From: Natronocella acetinitrilica
GTDB taxonomy: Bacteria; Pseudomonadota; Gammaproteobacteria; Nitrococcales; Aquisalimonadaceae
Direction: 5' to 3'
DNA length: 64,000 nucleotides
NCBI RefSeq assembly: GCF_024170285.1
Contig: NZ_JALJXV010000001.1
Span: 620,001 to 684,000 of the forward strand
In this document: piece after piece, positions 34,104-43,200 of the stretch
How the letters are laid out: the number at the start of each line of letters is the position of its first letter
How positions within the stretch are numbered: the first letter of the stretch is position 1
Notes under the pieces: model-generated
What the model was told of the DNA's origin: nothing
The model's input: only the letters and a program-made list of their open reading frames with translations
Databases searched by the model: none
Translations under genes and position numbers: made by a program

Positions 34104-34652
34104 ATGCGTTTGTCAGCCCTGTTTGCCCTGTTGATCGGCCTTGCCGTCGCGCAGGCCCATGCCGGAGAGTCGACCGTGGATCGAGAGCGGATGTTCAATC
34201 ATGAGCTGCGGCTGCTGCATTCCGACGACACCGTGAACCTGCGGGATGCCTACGATGGAGTACCGTTGCTGGTGGTGAATACCGCCAGCCGCTGCGGCTT
34301 CACCGGCCAGTTCGCCGGTCTGGAGGAACTGTATCAGGCCTATCGTGACCGGGGGCTCAGGGTGGTGGGCTTTCCCAGCAACGATTTCCGCCAGGAAGTC
34401 GATGACGAGGCGGAAACCGCCCAGGTCTGCCGGGTGAACTACGGCGTCACCTTCGACATGTTCGCCCCCATCAGCGTGCGCGGCGATCAGGCCCATCCGC
34501 TGTTCCAGGAAATCGCCCGCCAGTCGGAAGAACCGCGTTGGAATTTCCACAAGTACGTCGTCGACCGCGACGGTCAGGTGGTCGGCGCCTTCCCCAGCCG
34601 CGTGACCCCGGACAGCCGGGAGCTGCGCGAGGCCATCGAGGGTGTGCTGTAA
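34104..34652 (+). CDS. Glutathione peroxidase, secreted
   Basis: A 182-residue thiol peroxidase with a signal peptide ending near AQAHA. I chose ATG 34104 because GGGAG is seven bases upstream; 34098 would be too close. Active-site Cys64 (NTASRCGFT) and Trp146-Asn147 (PRWNFHKY) are present. The usual tetrad Gln falls in a FPSNDF motif here, so an Asp stands at its place (position 94). Cys109 (QVCRVNYGV) corresponds to the resolving cysteine of thioredoxin-dependent homologues. Likely reduces peroxides in the periplasm. Confidence 0.92.
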   Translation: MRLSALFALLIGLAVAQAHAGESTVDRERMFNHELRLLHSDDTVNLRDAYDGVPLLVVNTASRCGFTGQFAGLEELYQAYRDRGLRVVGFPSNDFRQEVDDEAETAQVCRVNYGVTFDMFAPISVRGDQAHPLFQEIARQSEEPRWNFHKYVVDRDGQVVGAFPSRVTPDSRELREAIEGVL

Positions 34653-34718
34653 GGACGATATCAACTCGCGCGGCGCACCCGCCGGTCGTTTGTGCCATTA
34701 GACTTGCAGGGCGGCATG

Positions 34719-34831
34719 ACGACCGCCGAATCGGTGCGTTACGCGCTTCGCGCTAACGCACCCTACAGCAGGCACGTCCACACGTAGGGTGTGTTAGGCC
34801 GAAGGCCGTAACGCACCGATTCGGCGGTCGT
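34719..34831. repeat. REP-like palindromes, inverted pair (copies 2 and 3)
   Basis: Two copies face each other: 34733-34766 (GGTGCGTTACGCGC, TTCG, mirrored arm, CACCCTAC) and 34784-34817 (GTAGGGTGTGTTAGGCCGAA..., ending GTAACGCACC). The outer ends (34719-34743 and 34807-34831) are a perfect 25-bp inverted repeat. The two subtypes differ in the middle: GCGC/GCGC in one and GGCC/GGCC in the other, each self-complementary. They sit in the convergent space after the glutathione peroxidase and narL genes. Confidence 0.8.
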
Positions 34832-34854
34832 TATCGGCACTGCGCCCGGTCGCA

Positions 34855-35499
34855 TTATCCCGCCCCCCGATTCACCGCCCACACTGCGGCCTCCACGCGT
34901 GACCGCAACCCGAGCTTTTTCAGCAGATTCTTGACGTGCACCTTGATCGTGCCCTCGGTCACGTCCAGCTCCCGGGCGATCATCTTGTTGCTGAGCCCCC
35001 GGGCGATATGGCCGAGGATCTCCTGCTCGCGACCGGTGAGGTGGTCCTCTCCGTTATGGGGTTTGCTCGGGGGCTGCAGTGCCTGGGCGAGGGCGCCGGC
35101 CAGCCGTTCGCTCACCACCATGCCGCCGGCCGCCACCTGGCGCAGGCGCTCCAGCAATTGTTCCGGCTCCATGTCCTTGAGCAGGTAGCCGTCGGCGCCG
35201 GCCCGCAGCGCCGCCACCACATCGGCCGATCGGTCGGAGACGGTCAGCATCACCACCCGTGCATTGACGCCCGCCTCGCGCAGCGCCGCCAGCGTAGCCA
35301 CCCCGCCCAGCCCGCGCATGTCCAGGTCCAGCAGGATGAGATCCGGGCGCGTCTCCCGGGCCAGGGGTAGCGCATCCTCGCCACTGCTGGCCTCGCCCAC
35401 GTGCTCGAAGTCGGCTTCCAGTTCCAGCAATTGCTCCACACCACGGCGGAGCAGGGGGTGGTCATCCACCACGAGCACCCGGATCGGTGTCCTTGTCAT
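34855..35499 (-). CDS. narL: Nitrate/nitrite response regulator NarL
   Basis: A 214-residue response regulator. The receiver domain carries the acidic pair in VVDDHPLL, the phosphorylation Asp in LILLDLDMRGLGG, and Lys in YLLKDM. The LuxR-type C-terminal helix-turn-helix is LTGREQEILGHIARGLSNKM followed by IKVHVKNLLKKLGLRSR. Start at ATG 35499, overlapping the stop of the sensor kinase gene. Together with NarX, it activates nitrate respiration genes; a 7-2-7 NarL-type site lies between the narXL and narK1 genes, 37401-37416. Confidence 0.95.
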   Translation of the reverse strand: MTRTPIRVLVVDDHPLLRRGVEQLLELEADFEHVGEASSGEDALPLARETRPDLILLDLDMRGLGGVATLAALREAGVNARVVMLTVSDRSADVVAALRAGADGYLLKDMEPEQLLERLRQVAAGGMVVSERLAGALAQALQPPSKPHNGEDHLTGREQEILGHIARGLSNKMIARELDVTEGTIKVHVKNLLKKLGLRSRVEAAVWAVNRGAG

Positions 35500-37340
35500 G
35501 CGTTGGTCCCGGTGCGTGCTTCCGTATCCGTGTCCAGCGGGCACTGCAGCCGAACGCGGGTTCCGCCACCAGGGCGGGTCTCGACGCTGCACAGCCCGCC
35601 GAGATGGCGTGCCCGTTCCTGCATGATGCGGGTGCCGAAGTGATGAACGCGCTCGTAGTGCTCCGGTATGCCACAGCCGTCGTCGTCGATGAGCAGTTCG
35701 ATACCACGCTCCTGGCTGAGCGTCAGGGTGACGGCGGCCTCGCGGGCATTGGCATGGTGCAGCACATTGGTCAGTGCCTCCCGGGCGACGTGAATCAGGT
35801 GCACCTCGGCGTTGGCATCGAGGCGGTGACCATTCATGCGGATGTCCAGCCCGACGGGGATGCCGCCCTGTCGTGCGAATTCCCGCACGGTTGCCTTTAG
35901 CGCCGTCTCCAGGTCCGGTTCATCCACCGACAGGCGGAAGTTGGCGATGAGATCGCGCAGGTGGCGATAGGCTGCGTTAAGTCCATGGCGCAGCTCGGCG
36001 AGCACCGCCGGAATCCGGTCATGCTCCTGTCGCTGTTCCAGGGTCTGCAGCCGGGAGAGCTGAATCTTGAGGTAGGACAGGGACTGGGCCAGGGAGTCAT
36101 GCAACTCCCGGGCGATGATGGCGCGCTCTTCCAGCAGTGACAGTCGCCGCTGCTCCCGTGACTGCCGCCCCCGGGCAAGCCCGGTGGCAATCTGGTCGGC
36201 CACGGCCTCGAGCAGTCGCAGCTTCCACGGCTCAGGGATGTCGCCGGGGCCATGCTGCACGAACAGCGCGCCGAGCCGAGTTTCGCCGTCCAGCAGGGGA
36301 ACGTGAATCTCGCCGGGCTCACTGCCCTTGCCAGGTCGTCCGGGCCTGTGGCTGGGCATGGCGCTTGCGTCCCGCTCGCCACTGTCACTGCAAATCCACT
36401 GGTCGCCGCTCTGCCCCTCGCCGTTCAGGCAGAGCCACACCGTGCCGGTGCCGACGACCTCCGCCAGGCGCGTGATCGTGCGTTGCAGGTTACGGGCTTC
36501 CGGCCCGTCGGGCGTCATGCTGCGGGCCAGTTCGTAGAGCAGCTTCAGCGCCTCGTTGCTGCGCCGCAGGTGTTGCGTCTTGACGCGGACGTCCCGCTCA
36601 AGCTGGCCGTGCATGCCCTCCAGGCTTTCCGCCATGGTGTTAAAGGCACGCCCCATGGCGCCCAGTTCGTCTTCGCCGGTGTGGGTGACCCGCACGGACA
36701 TATCCCCCCGGCGGACCCGCACGGCGGCCCGTTTCAGTTCGCGCAGGGGGCCGACGAGCCCGGTATTCAGGCTGTACATGGTGGCAAAGACCAGGGCAAT
36801 GGTGAGAAAGATTGCGATGCCCTGGATCAGGCGCAGCAGTTCAATACGGGTCTCCGCGTGTTGCTGCAGAGTCGCTACCAGCGTATTCAGCTCTGCCACG
36901 AAGGCGTCTGCCGCGGTTGCCGCGTTCGCCTCGTCGTTTTTCAGGGCTGGTTGCAGCTGGTTCGTCCACAGCCCGGTGATCTCACCATGCTTCCGCGCCA
37001 GCGCCGAATCGCTGTCGACAAGCTCGGCCTGCAGGGCCGGTGACTTGAGATTGCGTTCGAAGTGGTTCATGGCCTCTTGCAGCCCCTGCTGTTCATCACC
37101 CTGACGAGCCAGGTTCAGCATTCGGTAAGTCTGCATGCGCAGCGAACCGGCCTGGTTGATGGCGGCGGCATCATCCCTGGCGGTGTCGGCAATCATGATG
37201 GAGGCGATCATGGTGAACAGCGCCAGCCCGGCGATGGCGCCCAGCGATAGCCCCACCCGCAGGACCAGCGGCAGCGCCCGCATACCCCGTGCTTCGTGAC
37301 TACCCCCAAAGATTCGGCTTCGTCTCATCCAGCCCTTCAT
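35496..37340 (-). CDS. narX: Nitrate/nitrite sensor histidine kinase NarX
   Basis: A 614-residue membrane kinase. One transmembrane helix (about 28-50) is followed by a periplasmic sensor with the nitrate-binding P-box near 58-74 (AAINQAGSLRMQTYRML), the second helix at about 170-190, HAMP, a GAF-like domain (265-395), and a HisKA_3 domain with phosphoryl His414 (AIIARELHDSLAQSLSYLK). The C-terminal HATPase_c has the expected REALTNVLHHA N-box and DDDGCGIP. The gene overlaps narL by 4 nt. Upstream (37341-37522) is the regulatory space shared with narK1. Confidence 0.96.
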   Translation of the reverse strand: MKGWMRRSRIFGGSHEARGMRALPLVLRVGLSLGAIAGLALFTMIASIMIADTARDDAAAINQAGSLRMQTYRMLNLARQGDEQQGLQEAMNHFERNLKSPALQAELVDSDSALARKHGEITGLWTNQLQPALKNDEANAATAADAFVAELNTLVATLQQHAETRIELLRLIQGIAIFLTIALVFATMYSLNTGLVGPLRELKRAAVRVRRGDMSVRVTHTGEDELGAMGRAFNTMAESLEGMHGQLERDVRVKTQHLRRSNEALKLLYELARSMTPDGPEARNLQRTITRLAEVVGTGTVWLCLNGEGQSGDQWICSDSGERDASAMPSHRPGRPGKGSEPGEIHVPLLDGETRLGALFVQHGPGDIPEPWKLRLLEAVADQIATGLARGRQSREQRRLSLLEERAIIARELHDSLAQSLSYLKIQLSRLQTLEQRQEHDRIPAVLAELRHGLNAAYRHLRDLIANFRLSVDEPDLETALKATVREFARQGGIPVGLDIRMNGHRLDANAEVHLIHVAREALTNVLHHANAREAAVTLTLSQERGIELLIDDDGCGIPEHYERVHHFGTRIMQERARHLGGLCSVETRPGGGTRVRLQCPLDTDTEARTGTNA

Positions 37341-37400
37341 CCACTCCGCAATCCATGCCTAAGTCATTCAATTTCAATGTTTAATGCCGCTCTCATCCAA

Positions 37401-37416
37401 TACCTACTTGGAGGTA
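37401..37416 (+). promoter_or_regulatory. NarL/NarP 7-2-7 binding site
   Basis: TACCTAC-TT-GGAGGTA matches TACYYMT-N2-AKRRGTA except at the two innermost residues. Its centre is about -95 from the transcription start predicted from the FNR box, a typical distance for activation by phosphorylated NarL. Confidence 0.6.
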
Positions 37417-37454
37417 GGGCCCTGATCAGAATGAGTTTTCCCCAGTCAAGGGCA

Positions 37455-37468
37455 TTGATCCGGATCAA
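37455..37468 (+). promoter_or_regulatory. FNR box of the narK1K2GHJI operon
   Basis: TTGATCCGGATCAA is a perfect match to TTGAT-N4-ATCAA. Its centre (37461.5) and a TAnnnT hexamer at 37491-37496 (TAGCGT) predict a start near 37503 with the box at -41.5, a class II FNR-activated promoter. The narK1 ATG follows about 20 nt later. Confidence 0.85.
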
Positions 37469-37490
37469 GTCTGCGGTGATCGGCTGGACC

Positions 37491-37496
37491 TAGCGT
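37491..37496 (+). promoter_or_regulatory. Predicted -10 element of the nar operon
   Basis: TAGCGT fits the TAnnnT pattern and lies 29.5 bp downstream of the FNR box centre (37461.5), which is right for a class II promoter. Only one weak hexamer supports it. Confidence 0.4.
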
Positions 37497-37522
37497 CGGC
37501 GCTATCACAGTAGGAGACCGCC

Positions 37523-38797
37523 ATGGTTTCGGATCGCCGCAAGCAACTGTCCGTGCTCACCGCCAACACCGGCGCCTTTACCATCTGTTTCGCGATCTGG
37601 GTGGTTTTCGGTGTCATCGGTAACCCCATCGCCGACGAAATGGGTCTGAATGAGACCCAGTTCGGCATTCTTACGGCCATCCCCATACTCACCGGCTCAC
37701 TGATCCGGCTGCCGCTGGGCATGCTGGCGGATCGCATCGGCGGGCGGCCGGTGTTCGCCGCCACCATGCTGGCCACCGTCATTCCCATGTACCTGCTCCA
37801 GTTTGCAACGGCCTACTGGCAGTTGCTCGTGCTCGGCGCCCTCATCGGCGTCGCTGGTGGTTCCTTCTCGGTGGGTATCGCCTACACGGCGCGCTTCTTT
37901 CCCCGGGAGCAGCAGGGTTTCGCCATGGGGATCTTCGGCGCTGGCAACGCCGGGGCGGCGCTGACCAAGTACGTGGCGCCGACCATCGTGGTGATCTGGG
38001 GCTGGCAGGCGGTGCCGAGCGTCTACGCGCTGGCCATGCTGGTCACGGTGGTGCTGTTCTGGATCTTCACCTACCCGGAGCCGGAGCGCGCCCAGGTGGG
38101 TCAGGCCACCTTCGGCGAACAGCTCTCGCTGCTGCGCGACCCCAAGGTGTGGAAGTACTGCCAGTACTACTCGGTGGTGTTCGGTGGCTACGTCGCACTG
38201 TCCCTGTACCTGACCCGCTACTACATCATGGAATACGGCATCGGCCTGCAGCTTGCCGCCCTGATCGCCACCATCTTCGTGCTGCCCTCGGGTGTGGTCC
38301 GCGCGTTCGGTGGCTGGCTGTCCGACCGCTTCGGCGCCCACACCGTGACCTGGTGGTGCATGTGGTCGAGCTTCGTCTGCCTGTTCGTCATGTCGTATCC
38401 GTACACCGAGTACGCGGTGTATCAGCGCGACGGCACGGCGGTGACCTTCTCCTTCGGCGTCAACGTCTGGCTGTTCACGGCGCTGCTGTTCGTCGTCGGC
38501 ATTGCCTGGGGTGTCGGCAAGGCCTCGGTGTTCAAGTACATCTCCGACGACTACGACCGCAACATCGGCGTGGTCTCGGGCATCGTCGGTCTGGCCGGCG
38601 GGCTCGGCGGCTTCCTGCTGCCCATCATGTTCGGCGCCCTGGTGGACGTCACCGGGGTCTCCAGCACCGTCTTCATGCTGCTGTTCGGCGTCACCGGCGT
38701 GTCTCTGATCTGGATGTGGTGGACCGAGCGCCGCGCCATCGTGATTCAGCGCGCGCAACTGGGCGATGCCGACTACCTCGCCGACCGGACTCTCTAG
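37523..38797 (+). CDS. narK1: Nitrate/nitrite transporter NarK1 (MFS)
   Basis: A 424-residue MFS carrier with twelve predicted helices. It has the nitrate-porter glycine-rich signatures GIFGAGNAGAALTK in helix 5 and GIVGLAGGLGGFLLP in helix 11, and conserved arginines in LIRLPLGMLADRIG and VVRAFGGWLSDRFG. The length is that of the short NarK1-type, proposed as nitrate/proton symporters. The ATG has GGAG seven bases upstream. It is the first gene after the FNR/NarL control region and starts a long respiratory operon. Confidence 0.94.
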   Translation: MVSDRRKQLSVLTANTGAFTICFAIWVVFGVIGNPIADEMGLNETQFGILTAIPILTGSLIRLPLGMLADRIGGRPVFAATMLATVIPMYLLQFATAYWQLLVLGALIGVAGGSFSVGIAYTARFFPREQQGFAMGIFGAGNAGAALTKYVAPTIVVIWGWQAVPSVYALAMLVTVVLFWIFTYPEPERAQVGQATFGEQLSLLRDPKVWKYCQYYSVVFGGYVALSLYLTRYYIMEYGIGLQLAALIATIFVLPSGVVRAFGGWLSDRFGAHTVTWWCMWSSFVCLFVMSYPYTEYAVYQRDGTAVTFSFGVNVWLFTALLFVVGIAWGVGKASVFKYISDDYDRNIGVVSGIVGLAGGLGGFLLPIMFGALVDVTGVSSTVFMLLFGVTGVSLIWMWWTERRAIVIQRAQLGDADYLADRTL

Positions 38798-38821
38798 GCC
38801 TCAAACCCGCGGGTGATGACC

Positions 38822-40240
38822 ATGGCAAGCACTTCGACCACTGCCAAACAGACCGGACCGGGACGCGTCATCGACGACTGGAGCCCGGAGGACAAGACTT
38901 TCTGGCAGGAGACCGGCAAGCGGGTGGCCAACCGCAACCTGTGGATCTCCATCCCCTGCCTGCTGCTGGCCTTCGCCGTGTGGATGGTGTGGTCGGTGGT
39001 GGTGGTGAACCTGCCCCGGGTGGGCTTCGAGTACACCACCAACCAGTTGTTCTGGCTGGCCTCGCTGCCGGGGCTCTCCGGCGCCACGCTGCGGATTTTC
39101 TACTCCTTCATGGTGCCGATTTTCGGCGGTCGCCGCTGGACCGCCATCAGCACCGCCTCGCTGCTGCTCCCGGCGCTGGGCATCGGCTTTGCCACCCAGA
39201 ATCCGGACACCCCCTTCTGGGTCATGGCACTGCTGGCGGTGCTCTGTGGATTCGGCGGCGGCAACTTCGCCTCCAGCATGGCCAACATCTCATTTTTCTT
39301 CCCCAAGGCGGAAAAGGGCACGGCGCTGGGCCTGAACGCGGGCCTGGGGAACCTGGGGGTGAGCATCGTGCAGTTCGTGGTGCCGCTGGTGATCGTGGCC
39401 GGCGTGTTCGGCGCCTTCGGCGGCGAGCCGCTGACCTACGAGCACGGTGATGTCACCCGGCCCATGTGGCTGCAGAACGCGGGTTTCATCTGGGTGCCGT
39501 TCCTGGTGCTGGCGGCGCTGGCCGCCTGGTTCGGCATGAATGACCTGGCCAATGCCCGGGCCTCGTTCCGGGAGCAGGCCATCATCTTCAAGCGCAAGCA
39601 CAACTGGATCATGTGCTGGCTCTACCTCGGCACCTTCGGCTCCTTCATCGGCTATTCCGCCGGCTTCCCCATGCTCATCAACAGCCAGTTCCCGGCGGTG
39701 GACGGCACCCAGTTCGCCTTCCTCGGGCCGCTGGTGGGTGCGTTGATCCGCCCCGTGGGCGGCTGGATGTCGGACAAGTGGGGCGGTGCCAAGGTCACCT
39801 TCTGGAACTTCGTGGTGATGGCCCTGGCGGTGGTGGGGGTGATGTGGTTTTTGCCCAGTGCCGCCGGTCCGGGCAATTTCTGGGGCTTTTTCGCCATGTT
39901 CATGGTGCTGTTCCTCACCACCGGCATCGGCAACGGCTCCACCTTCCGCATGATCCCCGTGATCTTCATGACCGAGCGCCTGCGCGACGTCGAGGGCAAG
40001 GGCGAGGCCGCCGAGAAACAGGCGGTGATCGACGCCAACAAGGAGGCCGCCGCCGTGCTCGGCTTCACTTCCGCCATCGGCGCCTACGGCGCGTTCTTCA
40101 TTCCCCGCAGCTACGGCACCTCGATCTCGCTGACCGGCGGTGTCGAGGGGGCGCTCTGGGTATTCATCGCCTTTTACGTCAGCTGCATTGCAATCACCTG
40201 GTGGTACTACTCGCGCCGCAACGCGCCGGTGCCCTGCTGA
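38822..40240 (+). CDS. narK2: Nitrate/nitrite transporter NarK2 (MFS)
   Basis: A 472-residue MFS carrier that is longer than NarK1, with an N-terminal extension (DDWSPEDKTFWQETGKRVAN) and a larger central loop (FREQAIIFKRKHNW), as in NarK2 antiporters that exchange nitrate for nitrite. Glycine motifs GLNAGLGNLGVSIVQ and GFTSAIGAYGAFFIP are present. The start is taken as ATG 38822, with possible alternatives at 38813 and 38816. It lies 24 nt after narK1 and 30 nt before narG. Confidence 0.93.
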   Translation: MASTSTTAKQTGPGRVIDDWSPEDKTFWQETGKRVANRNLWISIPCLLLAFAVWMVWSVVVVNLPRVGFEYTTNQLFWLASLPGLSGATLRIFYSFMVPIFGGRRWTAISTASLLLPALGIGFATQNPDTPFWVMALLAVLCGFGGGNFASSMANISFFFPKAEKGTALGLNAGLGNLGVSIVQFVVPLVIVAGVFGAFGGEPLTYEHGDVTRPMWLQNAGFIWVPFLVLAALAAWFGMNDLANARASFREQAIIFKRKHNWIMCWLYLGTFGSFIGYSAGFPMLINSQFPAVDGTQFAFLGPLVGALIRPVGGWMSDKWGGAKVTFWNFVVMALAVVGVMWFLPSAAGPGNFWGFFAMFMVLFLTTGIGNGSTFRMIPVIFMTERLRDVEGKGEAAEKQAVIDANKEAAAVLGFTSAIGAYGAFFIPRSYGTSISLTGGVEGALWVFIAFYVSCIAITWWYYSRRNAPVPC

Positions 40241-40270
40241 AACACGAACCGAGAACGCGAGGAGACGACA

Positions 40271-43200
40271 ATGAGTTTCTTTCTCGACCGACTGACCTTT
40301 TTCCAGCGTGTGGAGGGTGAGTTCTCCGACGGCCACGGTGTGACCACCGGGGATTCCCGCCGCTGGGAGGACGCCTACCGCAGCCGCTGGCAGCACGACA
40401 AGGTGGTGCGCTCCACCCACGGGGTCAACTGCACTGGCGCCTGCAGCTGGAAGATCTACCTCAAGAATGGCCTGGTGACCTGGGAGACCCAGCAGACCGA
40501 TTACCCCCGCACCCGGCCCGACATGCCCAACCACGAGCCACGGGGCTGCGCCCGGGGGGCGAGCTACTCCTGGTACATCTACAGCGCCAACCGTCTCAAG
40601 CACCCCATGGTGCGGGGCCATCTGCTGCGGCTGTGGCGCGAGGCGCTGCAGCGTCACGACGACCCGGTGGACGCCTGGGCCTCCATCGTCGAGGACCCGG
40701 AAAAGAGCCGGCAGTACAAGTCGCGCCGGGGCAAGGGCGGGCTGGTGCGCTCCACCTGGGACGAGGTCAACCGGATGATTGCCGCCGCCAACGTCTACAC
40801 GGCGCGCAAGTACGGCCCGGACCGCATCATCGGCTTCTCGCCGATCCCCGCCATGTCCATGGTGTCCTACGCCGCCGGCTCGCGGTACCTGTCGCTGATC
40901 GGCGGGGTCTGCATGAGCTTTTACGACTGGTACTGCGACCTGCCCCCCAGCTCGCCGCAGACCTGGGGCGAGCAGACCGACGTGCCGGAGTCCGCCGACT
41001 GGTACAACTCAAGCTTCATCATGATGTGGGGCTCCAACGTGCCCCAGACCCGCACCCCCGACGCCCACTTCATGACCGAGGTGCGCTACAAGGGCGCGAA
41101 GATCGTCACTGTCTGCCCGGACTACTCCGAGGCTTCCAAGTTCGGCGACCTGTGGCTGGCGCCGAGGCAGGGCACCGACGCCGCCCTGGCCATGGCCTTC
41201 GGCCACGTGATCCTCAAGGAATTCCACGTCGACAAGCCCAGCGCCTACTTCACCGACTACGCCCGCAAGTACACCGACATGCCCTGCCTGGTGCGGCTGG
41301 ACAAGACCGACAAGGGCTACCAGGCGGGCCGGCTGCTGCGCGCCTCGGACTTCGACAAGTCCCTGGGGCAGAAGAACAACCCCGAGTGGAAGACGGTGGC
41401 CTTCGACGAGAAGAGCGGCAAGGTGGTGGTGCCCAACGGCGCCATCGGCTTCCGCTGGGGCGAGGACGGCCGCTGGAACCTGGAAGAGAAGGAGGCCGGC
41501 GGCAAGAAGACACAGCTCCAGCTTTCCCATCTGGAGGGCAGGGACGACGTGGCCGACGTCGGCTTCCCCTACTTCGGCGGCAAGGAGCATGAGCTCGGCC
41601 GCTTCACCCCCAACCCCCAGGAGGACGTGATCTACCGCAAGGTGCCGGTGCGCCGGATCCAGCTCGCCGACGGCGAGGAGGTGCTGGTGGCCTCGGTGTT
41701 CGACCTGATCACCGCCCACTACGGTGTGGATCGCGGGTTGGACTGCCCGAACACGCCGAGCAGCTATGACGATAACCTGCCCTATACCCCGGCCTGGCAG
41801 GAGCAGATTACCGGGGTCAAGCCGCAGCACGTGATCAGCGTGGCCCGGGAGTTCGCCCGCAACGCCGACAAGACCCAGGGCAAGTCCATGATCATTCTCG
41901 GTGCCGGCCTCAACCACTGGTACCACATGGACATGAATTACCGCGGCATCATCAACATGCTGGTGTTCTGCGGGTGCATTGGCCAGAGCGGCGGTGGCTG
42001 GGCCCACTACGTGGGACAGGAAAAGCTGCGGCCGCAGACCGGCTGGCAGCCGCTTGCCTTCGCCCTGGACTGGGCGCGGCCACCGCGGCACATGAATTCC
42101 ACCTCGTTTTTCTACGCCCACACGGACCAGTGGCGCTACGAGAAGCTCCACGTCTCCGACATGCTCTCGCCGCTGGCTGACGCCTCCCAGTTCCAGGGCA
42201 GCATGATCGACTTCAATGTCCGCGCCGAGCGCATGGGCTGGCTGCCATCGGCACCCCAACTCGCCGCCAACCCGCTGGAGGTGGCGCGACAGGCAGCGGA
42301 GGCCGGCAAGGAGCCGAAGGACTACGTGGTGGAGCAGCTCAAGAGCGGTCGCCTGGCCATGGCCTGCGAGGATCCCGACAACCCGGTGAACTTCCCCCGC
42401 AACCTGTTCATCTGGCGCTCCAACCTGCTTGGCTCCAGTGGCAAGGGCCATGAGTACTTCCTCAAGCACCTGCTGGGCACGGCCCATGGTGTCCAGGGCA
42501 AGGATCTGGGCGAGGAGGGCGAGGAAAAGCCCATGGAAGTGGTGTGGCGGGACGAGAACACCGACGGGAAGCTGGATCTGCTGGTGACACTGGACTTCCG
42601 CATGTCCACCACCTGCCTTTACTCCGACGTGGTGCTACCGACCGCCACCTGGTACGAGAAGAACGATCTCAATACTTCGGACATGCACCCGTTCATTCAC
42701 CCGCTGTCCGAGGCGGTGAGCCCCTGCTGGGAGTCCCGCAGTGACTGGGACATCTACAAGGGTATTGCCCGGACATTCTCCGAGCTTGCGCCGAATCACC
42801 TGGGCAAGGAAACCGATATCGTTGCCCTGCCCATCCTCCACGACAGCCCGGCGGAGCTGGCGCAGCCCTTCGATGTGCAGGAATGGCGCAAGGGCGAATG
42901 CGAGCCCATCCCCGGCAAGACCATGCCAAACCTGGTGGCGGTGGAGCGCGACTACCCCAACGTCTACGCCCGGTTCACCGCCCTTGGGCCGCTGATGGAC
43001 AAGATCGGCAATGGCGGCAAGGGGATTGCCTGGAATACAGAGCACGAGGTGAAGCTGCTGGGCGATCTCAACGGCCGTCACCTGGGCGAGGGGGTGAACC
43101 GCGGCATGGCGCGCATCGAGACGGCCATCGACGCCGCCGAGGTCATCATGACCCTCGCGCCGGAGACCAACGGCGAGGTGGCGGTGAAGGCATGGGCGGC

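Noticed and set aside
39290-40657. Antisense frame of 455 codons spanning narK2 and the start of narG
   Set aside because: Crosses two well-supported genes on the other strand and has low-complexity His/Gly/Ala composition.
41009-42487. Long antisense open frame (492 codons) inside narG
   Set aside because: It is a shadow of high-GC codon bias opposite a perfectly conserved narG; its product is Val/Gly/His-rich with no family features.
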